From the NCBI RefSeq assembly GCF_042139015.1, contig NZ_JBHIKY010000009.1:124001-188000 (forward strand): a stretch of 64,000 bases of DNA, in the 5' to 3' direction. Shown one piece after another: positions 1 through 8,893 of the stretch. Positions within the stretch are counted from its first letter, which is position 1; each line of letters starts with the position of its first letter. The position numbers and the translations under genes are program-made. The stretch comes from JBHIKY01 sp042139015 (GTDB taxonomy: Bacteria; Bacillota; Bacilli; Bacillales; Marinococcaceae). The notes below the pieces were generated by a model. The model did no database searches. It was not told the origin of the DNA and worked only from the letters and a program-made list of their open reading frames with translations.

Positions 1-500
1 ATAAAAATAACTTCCCCAAGCTTCATCCAACTGTATATATCGCCCCAGGGGCAAGGCTTATCGGAAATATAACCGCAGATAAAAATGTAACTATCTGGTT
101 TAATGCGGTGATTAGGGGAGACAATGACCAAATAAAAATCAAAGAAGGCACTAATATCCAGGATGGAGCGATTATTCATGCAGATCCTGAACAACCAGTG
201 GAGGTAGGAGAAAATGTAACAGTTGGTCATAATGCGATATTGCATGGCTGTACTGTGAAAGAAGGAGCGCTCATAGGAATGGGAGCTACAGTGTTAAATG
301 GAGCGGTTATCGGGGAAGGAGCGCTCATAGCTGCCGGAGCAGTAGTGGGGGAAGGAACCGAAGTGAAATCCAATACAATTTATGCAGGTGTCCCGGCAAA
401 ACAGATTAAAACGTTATCTGAAGGCAATAGAGCCAGGTTAAAAGAAGGGGCAGAAGATTATGTATTGAAAGGAAAGACCTATAAGGACAGCAATGTGTAA
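1..500 (+). CDS. Gamma-carbonic anhydrase family protein (left-handed beta-helix), 5' end outside window
   Basis: The reading frame is open from the first bases (frame starting at base 3), so the N-terminus lies outside the window; the GTG at 108 is internal. The visible protein has the hexapeptide-repeat pattern of a left-handed parallel beta-helix. Motifs typical of gamma-class carbonic anhydrase/PaaY/YrdA proteins are present: NAVIRGDND, TNIQDGAIIHAD, VGHNAILHGC and GMGATVLNGAVIGEGALIAAG. The histidines in IIHAD, VGHN and ILHGC are the expected zinc ligands. Members of this group are trimeric metal enzymes, some with carbonic anhydrase activity and some acting as thioesterases beside CoA pathways. 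The next gene, 26 bases downstream, is a CoA-transferase, so a role beside acyl-CoA metabolism is possible (inference). The true activity cannot be read from sequence. Confidence 0.9.
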   Translation, partial: KNNFPKLHPTVYIAPGARLIGNITADKNVTIWFNAVIRGDNDQIKIKEGTNIQDGAIIHADPEQPVEVGENVTVGHNAILHGCTVKEGALIGMGATVLNGAVIGEGALIAAGAVVGEGTEVKSNTIYAGVPAKQIKTLSEGNRARLKEGAEDYVLKGKTYKDSNV

Positions 501-526
501 AAAAATTCAGAGGAGGGCTGTTATTA

Positions 527-1711
527 ATGCAGGCATTACAAGGCATTAGAGTACTTGATTTAACTAGGATTTTGAGCGGCCCCTATTGCACAATGACCCT
601 CGCTGATATGGGCGCAGAAGTAATCAAGATTGAGCCGCCGGGAGGAGATGACACAAGAAAATGGGGACCTCCTTTTGTACATGATGAGAGCGCTTACTTC
701 CTGAGTGTGAACAGGGGAAAAAAAAGCCTCGTCATAAATTTGAAAGAAGAGAAAGGGAAGCAGCTATTTCTAAGCATGGTTGAAAACGCAGATGTGGTCG
801 TTGAAAATTTTCGGCCCGGCACTCTTGCCCGCTTAGGGTTAAGCTATGAAGTTCTAAAAGCAAAAAATTCTCAAATAATTCTCGCATCTATATCTGGTTA
901 TGGACAAACGGGCCCATATGCTCAAAAACCGGGCTACGATGTAATTGCCCAAGGAATTGGCGGACTCACTAGTGTGACTGGTGAACCTGGAAAGCCCCCA
1001 GTTAAGGCAGGGTTTTCAATTGCAGACATAGGAACAGGAATGTGGGCAGTTATTGGTATTCAATGTGCATTATTAGCCAGAGAAAAGTGCGGTGAAGGCC
1101 AGTGGGTGGATACGTCATTACTGGACACGATGATCTCCTGGCAGACTTATTTGGCCGGCAACTATTTTGCTAGCGGTGAAAATCCAATGCCTCAGGGAGG
1201 TGCTCACCCTAATATTGTTCCTTATCAGTTATTCGAATCTTCAGATGGCTATTTTAATGTGGCGGTAGGTAATGACCAGCTGTGGAAACGATTTTGCAGA
1301 TGTATTAATGATGAACAGTTAGAACAGCAGTACCCTTCCAACAAGGATCGGGTGGAAAACCGAACTATTTTAGTGAATTACCTTCAAGAAATATTATATA
1401 AAAAAACCACCAAAGAATGGGTGGATATATTTGAAGCAGAAGGCATTCCATGCGGACCGGTATTGAATTTTGATGAAATCTACTCCAATGAGCAAGTGCT
1501 TGCCAGAGAGCAGCTGGTAGAAATAGAACATCCAACTGCCGGAAAAATTAAAACTACAGGGATTCCGGTCAAGCTGACTGAAACCCCTGGAAAGATCACA
1601 TCCGCGCCTCCGACGTTGGGACAGCACACAAAAGAAGTGTTAACGAATCTTACCAACTTAAACGAAGAGGATATTGAAAAGCTGTTAGAGGAGGAAGTAG
1701 TAAAAAATTAG
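527..1711 (+). CDS. Class III CoA-transferase (CaiB/BaiF family)
   Basis: This 394-residue protein has the usual length for family III CoA-transferases, which move CoA between carboxylic acids. The N-terminus contains the family signature RILSGPYCTMTLADMGAEV, followed by VVVENFRPGT and LGLSYE. The catalytic aspartate of the family is visible as D167 in SIADIGTG. A GGAGGG ribosome binding site precedes the ATG. It lies just downstream of a gamma-carbonic-anhydrase-like gene and upstream of a PdxA-family dehydrogenase and a TTT transporter. The natural substrate may therefore be the carboxylate imported by that transporter (inference). Formyl-, carnitine- and succinyl-type members cannot be told apart here. 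Confidence 0.92.
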   Translation: MQALQGIRVLDLTRILSGPYCTMTLADMGAEVIKIEPPGGDDTRKWGPPFVHDESAYFLSVNRGKKSLVINLKEEKGKQLFLSMVENADVVVENFRPGTLARLGLSYEVLKAKNSQIILASISGYGQTGPYAQKPGYDVIAQGIGGLTSVTGEPGKPPVKAGFSIADIGTGMWAVIGIQCALLAREKCGEGQWVDTSLLDTMISWQTYLAGNYFASGENPMPQGGAHPNIVPYQLFESSDGYFNVAVGNDQLWKRFCRCINDEQLEQQYPSNKDRVENRTILVNYLQEILYKKTTKEWVDIFEAEGIPCGPVLNFDEIYSNEQVLAREQLVEIEHPTAGKIKTTGIPVKLTETPGKITSAPPTLGQHTKEVLTNLTNLNEEDIEKLLEEEVVKN

Positions 1712-1732
1712 GATAACTATTTGAGAAAAAGA

Positions 1733-1746
1733 TGTAAACGCTTATT
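1733..1746 (+). promoter_or_regulatory. Candidate cre box (CcpA site)
   Basis: TGTAAACGCTTATT matches 12 of 14 positions of the Bacillus cre consensus TGWAANCGNTNWCA. It lies between the CoA-transferase and the PdxA-like gene, where a promoter for the transporter operon would be expected. Carbon catabolite repression of the downstream genes is the likely meaning (inference). Confidence 0.5.
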
Positions 1747-1860
1747 TTTTATAACTAAAATAATGCAAAACTTAGTTTTACATTATAGTACAATTAAACA
1801 AGGTAACTATATTTGATGAGTGTTTGAGTGTTTTTAATAGATAAAAGGAGAAGAGCGCCT

Positions 1861-2874
1861 ATGAATCAGCAAAAACTTAAAATGGGCCTGACATTGGGTG
1901 ATGCCACTGGGATTGGTCCGGAAATAGCAGTAAAGGCTCTTCAAAACCAAAAAATCCGCTCTAAAGCAACGTGGGTGATAGTTGGGGATGAGAGAATTTT
2001 GAAGCAGGGTATGACGTTAGCTAACGTTTCATTGGATTATTTAAAAGCGTCAACTCCCGCTGAGGCAGATCCTGAAAAATCAGATATTTGGTTGGTTGAT
2101 ATTGAAAATCTATCTCCTGAGGATTATGAGCTGGGAATTATTTCCGAAAATTCTGGAAAAATAACCGGAAATACGCTCAAAAAAATTCTCAGCTTCGCGC
2201 AGGACTCTATGTTGGATGGGGTGGTGTATGCTCCGTTAAACAAGGAGGCTCTGCATCGCGGAGGTCATCATTTTGCAGACGAAATTCATTTCTTCGCGGA
2301 TGTACTAATGGCAGAGGAAGGCTTTGGGGAAGTGAATGTCATGGAAGATTTATGGCTGACACGACTTACATCTCATATTCCATTAAAAGAGGTCAGTAAG
2401 CAAATCACCTATAGAAATGTCCTGAGAATTATCCATTTCGCTCAGCAGACATTAAAGCAGGCTGGTTTTACTCATCCTAAAATAGTCGTCGCCGGCTTAA
2501 ATCCTCATGCCGGAGAAGGGGGGATGATCGGCACAGAGGAGATCGATGACATTCTGCCCGCAGTGAAACAGGCAAAAAGGGAAGGCATTGATGCCGAAGG
2601 GCCCTACCCGGCGGACACCATCTTTTTACGAAGAAATAAAGAGCCGTTTGACTGCATGGTTTCAATGTACCACGACCAGGGACAGACAGGGATGAAGCTG
2701 CTGGGCTTTGATAAAGGAGTGACTGTGAGCGGCGGACTGCCAGTAGTGCTGACGACACCGGCTCATGGTACTGCCTTCGATATCGCAGGAACTGGAACTG
2801 CTGATGCGGGAGCGATGGAAAACGCAATGGAATTGGCTGTTCAAATGGCAAAAAATAAAAACAGGGGGAATTAA
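1861..2874 (+). CDS. pdxA: PdxA-family NAD-dependent dehydrogenase
   Basis: The protein is 337 residues from the ATG at 1861, chosen because AAAGGAG lies just upstream; an in-frame start at 1828 lacks a site. It opens with LTLGDATGIGPEIAVKAL and contains HFADEIHFFADVL, GLNPHAGEGGMIG, GPYPADTIF, YHDQGQTGMKLLGF and TTPAHGTAFDIAGTG. These are hallmarks of PdxA, the 4-hydroxythreonine-4-phosphate dehydrogenase family. The metal-binding histidines are in HIP, NPHAGE and YHDQG. Because it sits beside a TTT carboxylate transporter and not with vitamin B6 genes, a catabolic member (PdxA2 acting on erythronate/threonate phosphates, or TphB-like dihydrodiol dehydrogenase) is more likely. No DUF1537 kinase partner is visible. 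Its stop is separated by one base from the tctC start. Confidence 0.88.
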   Translation: MNQQKLKMGLTLGDATGIGPEIAVKALQNQKIRSKATWVIVGDERILKQGMTLANVSLDYLKASTPAEADPEKSDIWLVDIENLSPEDYELGIISENSGKITGNTLKKILSFAQDSMLDGVVYAPLNKEALHRGGHHFADEIHFFADVLMAEEGFGEVNVMEDLWLTRLTSHIPLKEVSKQITYRNVLRIIHFAQQTLKQAGFTHPKIVVAGLNPHAGEGGMIGTEEIDDILPAVKQAKREGIDAEGPYPADTIFLRRNKEPFDCMVSMYHDQGQTGMKLLGFDKGVTVSGGLPVVLTTPAHGTAFDIAGTGTADAGAMENAMELAVQMAKNKNRGN

Positions 2875-2875
2875 A

Positions 2876-3928
2876 ATGAAAAATGCGAAAAAATTATTTA
2901 TGCTCCTATTTATTATGGTTCTTGCAGGGATTATTGCAGCAGGCTGCGGAAATATGGAAGAAGAGTCAGATGGAGAAAACGATGGTGATGAAGCAGAAGG
3001 CAGTGAAGACAGCGGCAATGAAGAATCAGAAAGCGCCGGGGACGGAGACTACCCTGAAAGAACAATTGAAGTGTATGTAGGTCATGGTGCAGGTGGAGGA
3101 ACGGATATTTTTGCCCGTCAGGTGGCAGGTCAATTAGAAGATGAATTAGGAACAAACTTTAATGTTATTAACAGAGAAGGTGCCGGAGGAACAATTGCAA
3201 AGGAAGAAGCGGCAAATCAGCCGGCCGACGGGTATACACTGGTAGCCATATCTTCTTTCCCGGTCAGTACGGCTCTCGGAACAAACCCGGCAGGATTGGA
3301 TGTATTAACTCCTATCGCAAGATTTCAAGCGGATACGTTTGGATTAATGGCAGATCCTGAGAAATTTGAAGATATTGATGCTTTTATTGAGGAAGCGGAG
3401 GATAACCCAGGGGAGCTGACTATCGGAGGCGTCAGCACCGGCAGTATAGATGAAATCACTACTCAGCGTTTTGTGCAAGAAAGCGGCCTCGATGTTTCCT
3501 ATGTCCCATTTGATGGTTCTGGAGATGCAGTGGCAGCACTGTTGAGCGGGAACGTAGATGCCGTATTTGAAGAAATTGGTCCGACTTTAGATTATATGGA
3601 TTCAGGCGATTTACACCCTCTCGTATTTTTTACTGAAGAACGTTTAGAGGATTTTTCCGATGTTCCAACTTCTGTTGAACAAGGCTGGGAGATGACAGAA
3701 GGGGTGGAGCGTGGATTTGCGATCCATACGGATACGCCCCAGGAGATTATTGATCAGTTAGAAGAGGCAATGAAAAATGTTTATGACAGTGAAGAATACA
3801 AAGAACATGAAGAGGCACAGTATCTTCATTACAGAGAAGGCTGGTTAAATTCAGAAGACTACAGAGACAAGCTGGAGCAGGATATCGAATTATATCGTGA
3901 GGCGGCAGAAAATCTGGAAAGCAATTAA
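2876..3928 (+). CDS. tctC: TTT transporter substrate-binding lipoprotein
   Basis: The ATG at 2876 is preceded by AGGGGG and begins a 350-residue lipoprotein with a hydrophobic signal and the lipobox IAAGC near residues 20-25. A very acidic linker follows (repeated E, D, G, S). The body has the TctC/Bug signature YVGHGAGGGTDIFARQ, then NREGAGGTIAKEEAA and QPADGYTL. TctC proteins capture carboxylates outside the membrane for the TctAB permease. It overlaps no gene but follows pdxA after one base, so both are cotranscribed. The start at 2765 in the same frame would run through pdxA and is rejected. The ligand is not predictable. Confidence 0.93.
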   Translation: MKNAKKLFMLLFIMVLAGIIAAGCGNMEEESDGENDGDEAEGSEDSGNEESESAGDGDYPERTIEVYVGHGAGGGTDIFARQVAGQLEDELGTNFNVINREGAGGTIAKEEAANQPADGYTLVAISSFPVSTALGTNPAGLDVLTPIARFQADTFGLMADPEKFEDIDAFIEEAEDNPGELTIGGVSTGSIDEITTQRFVQESGLDVSYVPFDGSGDAVAALLSGNVDAVFEEIGPTLDYMDSGDLHPLVFFTEERLEDFSDVPTSVEQGWEMTEGVERGFAIHTDTPQEIIDQLEEAMKNVYDSEEYKEHEEAQYLHYREGWLNSEDYRDKLEQDIELYREAAENLESN

Positions 3929-3941
3929 ATAGACCGCAAAC

Positions 3942-3971
3942 AGAAGGGGTATCCACCCTTTTGCCCCTTCT
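3942..3971 (+). promoter_or_regulatory. Intercistronic hairpin after tctC
   Basis: AGAAGGGG (3942-3949) pairs with CCCCTTCT (3964-3971) around a 14-base loop. No U-run follows, so it is more likely an mRNA-stability or attenuation hairpin that raises binding-protein yield relative to the permeases than a full terminator. Confidence 0.6.
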
Positions 3972-3989
3972 ACTCTCTGAAAGAAAGAG

Positions 3990-4529
3990 GTGTTTGTTAT
4001 TTTTTACAATTATGCCCTGTCTCTTCTTACTATATTGTTTTCAACATTTTTTCTCTTTATCGCCTATCAGCTGCCGGAGGGACGAAGCTATGCCACCACT
4101 TTAGGTCCCAAGGATTGGCCGATCATTGTGCTGTTTCTCATGTTGTTTATGGGAGTATGTCTTTTAATTAAAACCATTCTTACACAAAAAAAGGCTGATG
4201 ATACAAAGAAAGAAGAAGAGGTTTCTTCAAATGAAAGTGTAGAAACAGAATTGATTGAGAATGAAGCAGTATATAAAAATAAACATTGGTGGATCCTGGC
4301 AAGCCTTGTAATATACACGTATATCATGGGTTTTGTTGGATTTACATTAGCGAATGCTTTTTTTGTGACAATCGTTATTCTGATTTTTGGAATTAAAAGA
4401 AAAATCAATGCTGCGATTATCGGTGTGACAAGTACTGTTGTTTTCGTAGCAATGTTTGGAACGTTGTTAAATATACCTCTGCCTAGAGGAATCGCTTTTT
4501 TCAGAGAATTAAGTTTCCTATTTTATTAG
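3990..4529 (+). CDS. tctB: TTT transporter small membrane subunit
   Basis: This 179-residue protein has about four hydrophobic segments: residues ~5-28, ~46-63, ~100-130 and ~140-175. A charged loop with many Glu and Lys separates the second and third. The pattern, length and position between tctC and tctA identify the TctB subunit. The first transmembrane stretch ends in AYQLPEG, typical of this family. The start is uncertain: an in-frame stop lies at 3978 and the only usable codon is GTG at 3990, which overlaps its own AAAGAGG site. A weakly translated GTG may keep this subunit low. The tctA start follows 28 bases after the stop. Confidence 0.88.
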   Translation: MFVIFYNYALSLLTILFSTFFLFIAYQLPEGRSYATTLGPKDWPIIVLFLMLFMGVCLLIKTILTQKKADDTKKEEEVSSNESVETELIENEAVYKNKHWWILASLVIYTYIMGFVGFTLANAFFVTIVILIFGIKRKINAAIIGVTSTVVFVAMFGTLLNIPLPRGIAFFRELSFLFY

Positions 4530-4557
4530 TAAAATAGGTTACATGGGAGGTATTGCC

Positions 4558-6060
4558 ATGCTCGACGGGTTAATGACAGGCTTTTTATCAGTCATAGAAC
4601 CATTTCACCTTTTTATTTTGTTTTTGGCTGTAGTCATCGGTTTCTGGGGAGGGGCATTACCTGGAATCAGTGGAACGATGCTGGTTATTATACTTCTTCC
4701 AGTCACTTACACGATGGATACGACAAGTGCGTTTCTAATGCTGACAGGAATCTATGGTGCGACCGTGTTTTCCGGGTTAATAACAGCGATTTTATTTAGA
4801 ACACCAGGAACGCCGGAAGCGGTGGCCACTGTTTTTGATGGTTATCCAATGGCGCAGCAGGGGAAGGCCGGTCAGGCTTTAGGAATAGGAGTTCTCAGTT
4901 CTGCTGCAGGCGGGATTTTTGGGACGCTCGTTTTAATATTCCTAACCCCGCTCCTAGCCAGTGTGGCGCTCGAATTTTCTTCGCCGGAATTTTTTGCATT
5001 GGCATTTTTAGGTCTAACGGTAGTAGCGTCTCTTAGTGGTAAAAACAAAATAAAAGGCTATATCGGTGTTGCCTTTGGACTATTCATAGCTACCATTGGG
5101 ATGGACCCATTATCTGGAACTTCCCGCTTTGATTTTAATGTTTCTAATTTACGGACAGGCGTGGAGCTCATACCTGTGTTAATCGGTTTGTTTGCCTTAT
5201 CAGAGATCTTAAAAAAATCCAGGGAAGATCATACACCAAAAGAATCAATTAAAAAGATCAAAACGAAAATCTTTGATTCGAGCATTCTAAAACAAATAGG
5301 GCCTACAGTCGGCCGTTCCTCCTTATTAGGAACATTTATTGGTATATTGCCTGGTATAGGTGCAACTACGGCATCTATGCTCAGTTACAGTGAATCCGTA
5401 AGGTGGTCAAAAAAACCTGAACGTTTTGGAAAAGGTGCCCCAGAAGGCATAGCTGCACCTGAATCAGCAAACAATGCAGCTGCGATGGGTGCACTGGTAC
5501 CATTGTTAGCTCTTGGAATACCGGGGAGTGCCACAACAGCTGTTATATTAGGAGCGTTTGTATTACATGGTCTGCAGCCGGGGCCAAACTTAATGAATTC
5601 AAACAGCGAGCTCGTGTACTCCATCTTTGTGGGAGTTTTATTTCTAAACATTATGATTATTCTCTTTGCAAAGCCGTTTATTTCCTCCTTTATGGTATTA
5701 ATGAAAATCCCTTACACTATTTTGGGGCCGATTATTATCGTATTTTGTTTTATTGGAACATATGCTGTGCGTAATTCACTTTTTGATGTATGGATAATGC
5801 TGGCGTTTGGTTTGATAGGGTACTTTTTTGAAAAAGCGAAATTTCCTATGGCTACTGTGATTTTAGGGCTGGTACTGGGTCCGATCGCAGAAAGTGAACT
5901 GAGAAGAGCTCTACAGATGTCCGGCGGTGATATTTCGGTCTTTTTCACAAGACCTATCAGCTTATCATTACTTATTATTGCGCTGTTACTGCTTGTTGGA
6001 CCGATGCTGAAGACACCTCTTAAAGCGATGAAAACAAATAATTCCTCAGCAAACAGCTAA
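4558..6060 (+). CDS. tctA: TTT transporter large permease subunit
   Basis: The 500-residue integral membrane protein has around 12 hydrophobic segments and the TctA motifs GGALPGISGTMLVII, LTGIYGATVFSGLITAILFR, GTPEAVATVFDGYPMA and GILPGIGATTASMLSY. The second half contains APESANNAAAMGALVPLLALGIPGS, the other conserved family block. It is the secondary-transport core that works with TctB and the TctC lipoprotein. The ATG at 4558 was chosen because GGGAGGT lies 6 bases upstream; the in-frame ATG at 4543 sits before that site. Downstream genes are soluble oxidoreductases, 36 bases away. Confidence 0.95.
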   Translation: MLDGLMTGFLSVIEPFHLFILFLAVVIGFWGGALPGISGTMLVIILLPVTYTMDTTSAFLMLTGIYGATVFSGLITAILFRTPGTPEAVATVFDGYPMAQQGKAGQALGIGVLSSAAGGIFGTLVLIFLTPLLASVALEFSSPEFFALAFLGLTVVASLSGKNKIKGYIGVAFGLFIATIGMDPLSGTSRFDFNVSNLRTGVELIPVLIGLFALSEILKKSREDHTPKESIKKIKTKIFDSSILKQIGPTVGRSSLLGTFIGILPGIGATTASMLSYSESVRWSKKPERFGKGAPEGIAAPESANNAAAMGALVPLLALGIPGSATTAVILGAFVLHGLQPGPNLMNSNSELVYSIFVGVLFLNIMIILFAKPFISSFMVLMKIPYTILGPIIIVFCFIGTYAVRNSLFDVWIMLAFGLIGYFFEKAKFPMATVILGLVLGPIAESELRRALQMSGGDISVFFTRPISLSLLIIALLLLVGPMLKTPLKAMKTNNSSANS

Positions 6061-6096
6061 GAACATTGATAATATAAAGATTAGCAGGTGAGAGAC

Positions 6097-7533
6097 ATGA
6101 AAGAAACACTTATTCATTATCCTCATTTTATCGGGGAGAAACAGTATGAAGGAACAGAAAAAATTATCGTGCAGGATAAATATCTAAACTCTGCATTGGC
6201 TACCATTTCAAATGGAACGGAGACAGAAGTGAACCTTGCCGTGCAGGCCGCCAGGGAGGCATTCAACACGACGAAGTTAACACCTGCGAAGAGAGCAGAG
6301 TTGTTGTATACTGCCGCTGAACTGTTTAAAGAAAGAAAAGAAGAATTGGCTGAGACCATTACAATGGAAGCTGGAAAAGTAATTACGGATGCGAGAGCGG
6401 AAGTGGACAGAGGCATCCAGACGTTTATTGCGGCTGCTGAAGAAGGAAAAAGAATTACAGGACACACGGTGCCTGTGGACGGCCAGTCTGGAAATGAAAA
6501 TAGAATTGCTTTTACTATCAGAAAGCCAGTAGGTGTCATTGCAGCTATTACACCTTTTAATTTTCCATTCAATCTGACTGCGCATAAAGTCGCCCCGGCG
6601 CTTGCGTCAGGAAATACATTAGTAATAAAGCCATCTGAGAAAACACCTGTGAGTGCGATGAAAATGGCAGAGATTCTTCTGGAAGCGGGCTTTCCGCCCG
6701 GATATATAAATGTAGTGAATGGTTATGGACATGAAACGGGATCTCATTTACTAAAACACTCAGGCGTTAATATGTATACATTTACAGGAAGTCCTGATAT
6801 CGGGAAGCTTATTAAAAATAATACCGGCATTCGAAAAGTGACATTAGAGCTTGGAAGTAATGCGCCTAATATCGTTCATCATGATGCGGAAAATATTAAA
6901 TCCATCGCTGAATCCTGTGTAGAAAAAGGGATGATGAACAATGGGCAGGCCTGCATTTCCGTACAAAGGGTATATGTGCACGACTCTGTGGCAGATATAT
7001 TTTTAGAAGAAGCAAAAGCAGCAGCAGAAGCGATGATCGTAGGCAATCCCCTGGAAGCTGACACTCAGGTAGGTCCGATGATCGATAAAAGATCTACGGA
7101 AAGAATAGAGAGCTGGGTAAATGAAGCAGTCATGGAAGGAGCTGAGATAGTGGCCGGCGGGCGCCGGAAGGGATCCATATATTTTCCTACCATATTGACT
7201 GCTGTAAAAAGCAGCATGAAGGTCGTCTGTGAAGAAGTATTCGCTCCCGTTATCGTAGTAGAATCCTATAATAACTTTGAAGAGGCAATCAAGGAAGCGA
7301 ATCAGTCCAGGTTCGGCTTACAGGCAGGTGTGTTTACCTCCAATATTCATTTAGCAATGGATGCAGCCGCTCAATTAGAATTTGGAGGAGTGATTATAAA
7401 TGATGTCTCCACCTTCCGGGCAGATGTGATGCCTTATGGAGGGATCAAAGACAGTGGTATAGGAAAAGAAGGCCCTAAATATGCAATAGAAGAAATGACA
7501 GATGAAAAATTAATTGTTTTGAAAACTCATTAA
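6097..7533 (+). CDS. NAD(P)-dependent aldehyde dehydrogenase
   Basis: The 478-residue protein is a complete aldehyde dehydrogenase superfamily member. It has ITPFNFPFN and the cofactor-binding KPSEKTP, the TGSPDIG turn, the general base Glu in LELGSNAP (about residue 251) and the catalytic Cys in NNGQACIS (about residue 286). The ATG at 6097 is preceded by CAGGTGA; an in-frame GTG at 6088 is less well placed. The sequence resembles lactaldehyde/succinate-semialdehyde/glyceraldehyde-type members, but the substrate cannot be fixed. Following a carboxylate transporter and preceding an iron alcohol dehydrogenase, it probably oxidises an aldehyde formed by that pathway (inference). Confidence 0.93.
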   Translation: MKETLIHYPHFIGEKQYEGTEKIIVQDKYLNSALATISNGTETEVNLAVQAAREAFNTTKLTPAKRAELLYTAAELFKERKEELAETITMEAGKVITDARAEVDRGIQTFIAAAEEGKRITGHTVPVDGQSGNENRIAFTIRKPVGVIAAITPFNFPFNLTAHKVAPALASGNTLVIKPSEKTPVSAMKMAEILLEAGFPPGYINVVNGYGHETGSHLLKHSGVNMYTFTGSPDIGKLIKNNTGIRKVTLELGSNAPNIVHHDAENIKSIAESCVEKGMMNNGQACISVQRVYVHDSVADIFLEEAKAAAEAMIVGNPLEADTQVGPMIDKRSTERIESWVNEAVMEGAEIVAGGRRKGSIYFPTILTAVKSSMKVVCEEVFAPVIVVESYNNFEEAIKEANQSRFGLQAGVFTSNIHLAMDAAAQLEFGGVIINDVSTFRADVMPYGGIKDSGIGKEGPKYAIEEMTDEKLIVLKTH

Positions 7534-7550
7534 AGAATGTGGTGAAATGA

Positions 7551-8753
7551 ATGAGACAGTCATGGAAAGTTAATTCTACAGAATCTATTATTTTCGGCCA
7601 TGGGGCTATACAAGAGCTGGCCCGGGTCTGCGGCAGCTTACATGCTCAAAATGTGTTGATTATTACGGATAGAGGGATACGGGACGCCGGGATTCTTGAT
7701 ACTGTTCTAAAGAACATACCGGATTCTTTTCATATAGAAGTGTATGATGAAGCAGTACCAGAGCCTCCAGTCGACAGTGCGGTAAAGTGCTTAGAAAAAG
7801 CTAAGGAAAGAATGAGCGTTGTTGACGTTATCATTGGCATGGGCGGGGGCAGCAGCATTGATTTAGCAAAGGTGGCCGCACTTTTACTTGAACACGGCGG
7901 AGAGCCTCATCATTATTTTGGAGAAAACAAAGTGCCGGGACCGATCGCGCCGTTAATTGCAATTCCTACTACTGCCGGAACAGGCTCAGAGGTAACCTCG
8001 GTGACGGTATTGACAGATGAAAAAAACAATATAAAAACAGGAATATCTGATAATTATCTTCGGCCGAAAGTCGCTTTATTAGACCCTGAATTAACGTTAA
8101 AGCTTCCATCCTATGTGACCGCATGTTCTGGTATTGACGCTTTATGCCATGCAGTTGAAGCCTATACTGCAAAAGACGCGCACTATATTGATGCAGAAGG
8201 AGATCTTTTGTTTCAAGGGGGGAATCCGATAAGCGAGGCGCATGCTCTTCAAGCTATTCAATATATTCTTAAATATCTTCCTCACGCAGTTCATCAAGGC
8301 ACGAATAGAGATGCCCGCTACTACATGCTTTTAGGAAGCTTAATGGCCGGACAGGCATTTTCCAATGCAGGCACCGCTGCGGCTCATGCATTAGCTTATC
8401 CAATAGGAGGTCTCGTAAAATCACCGCATGGAGAACTAACCGGACTGTTACTTCCTGCAGTATTAAAGCATAATAAAGCTGTCATTGCATCGAAATTAGC
8501 CTATGTAGAACGTATAATTGAGCCTCTGCATGCTGCTCTTGCAGTCGATGAAGCTGCCAGCTGCTTTATCGAGCGTATTGAAAAACTGTTACAGGATATT
8601 TTCTTGCCAACTAGACTTTCCGAGATAGGAATTGAAGAAAAAGATTTGAAATATATAGGAAGGGAAGCATTAAAGATTGAAAGGCTGATTCGAAATAATC
8701 CGAGGGTTCCAACGGAAAAAAGCTTTGAGGAACTATTAAAGGATATTCTATAA
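7551..8753 (+). CDS. Iron-containing alcohol dehydrogenase
   Basis: This 400-residue protein belongs to the group III (Fe-ADH) family. The dinucleotide motif GMGGGSSIDLAKVA lies near residues 96-110 and PTTAGTGSEVTS near 139-150. The four metal ligands are in place: D196 and H200 in GIDALCHAVEAY, H279 in AAAHALAYPIGG and H293 in SPHGELTG. It would interconvert an alcohol or hydroxyacid and a carbonyl with NAD(P)H. It starts 17 bases after the aldehyde dehydrogenase stop with a GGTGA site, so the two probably act in sequence on one substrate. It is the last gene of the cluster, followed by a long stem terminator. Confidence 0.94.
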   Translation: MRQSWKVNSTESIIFGHGAIQELARVCGSLHAQNVLIITDRGIRDAGILDTVLKNIPDSFHIEVYDEAVPEPPVDSAVKCLEKAKERMSVVDVIIGMGGGSSIDLAKVAALLLEHGGEPHHYFGENKVPGPIAPLIAIPTTAGTGSEVTSVTVLTDEKNNIKTGISDNYLRPKVALLDPELTLKLPSYVTACSGIDALCHAVEAYTAKDAHYIDAEGDLLFQGGNPISEAHALQAIQYILKYLPHAVHQGTNRDARYYMLLGSLMAGQAFSNAGTAAAHALAYPIGGLVKSPHGELTGLLLPAVLKHNKAVIASKLAYVERIIEPLHAALAVDEAASCFIERIEKLLQDIFLPTRLSEIGIEEKDLKYIGREALKIERLIRNNPRVPTEKSFEELLKDIL

Positions 8754-8785
8754 ATTGTACGGTTATATCAAAATATAGGCAATTT

Positions 8786-8884
8786 AAGCAGGGTAGATAT
8801 AATAAGACGTATAAGCGATCATTGGGCTGACGCTGAGGTGTCGGGTAAAGCATCGTTTAAGACGTTATATCTGCCCTGCTTTTT
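8786..8884 (+). terminator. Long-stem terminator with 62-base loop
   Basis: AAGCAGGGTAGATATAA (8786-8802) pairs with TTATATCTGCCCTGCTT (8865-8881) over 17 bp with a single G-U pair. U residues follow. The stem fits transcription termination of the Fe-ADH operon, but the 62-base loop is unusually long and may hold further structure. Confidence 0.6.
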
Positions 8885-8893
8885 CAGGGTCGT

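Noticed and set aside
2662..3155. Overlapping frames on the minus strand across pdxA and tctC
   Set aside because: Their low-complexity Ser/Pro/His/Leu content is the mirror of acidic coding sequence; no ribosome sites.
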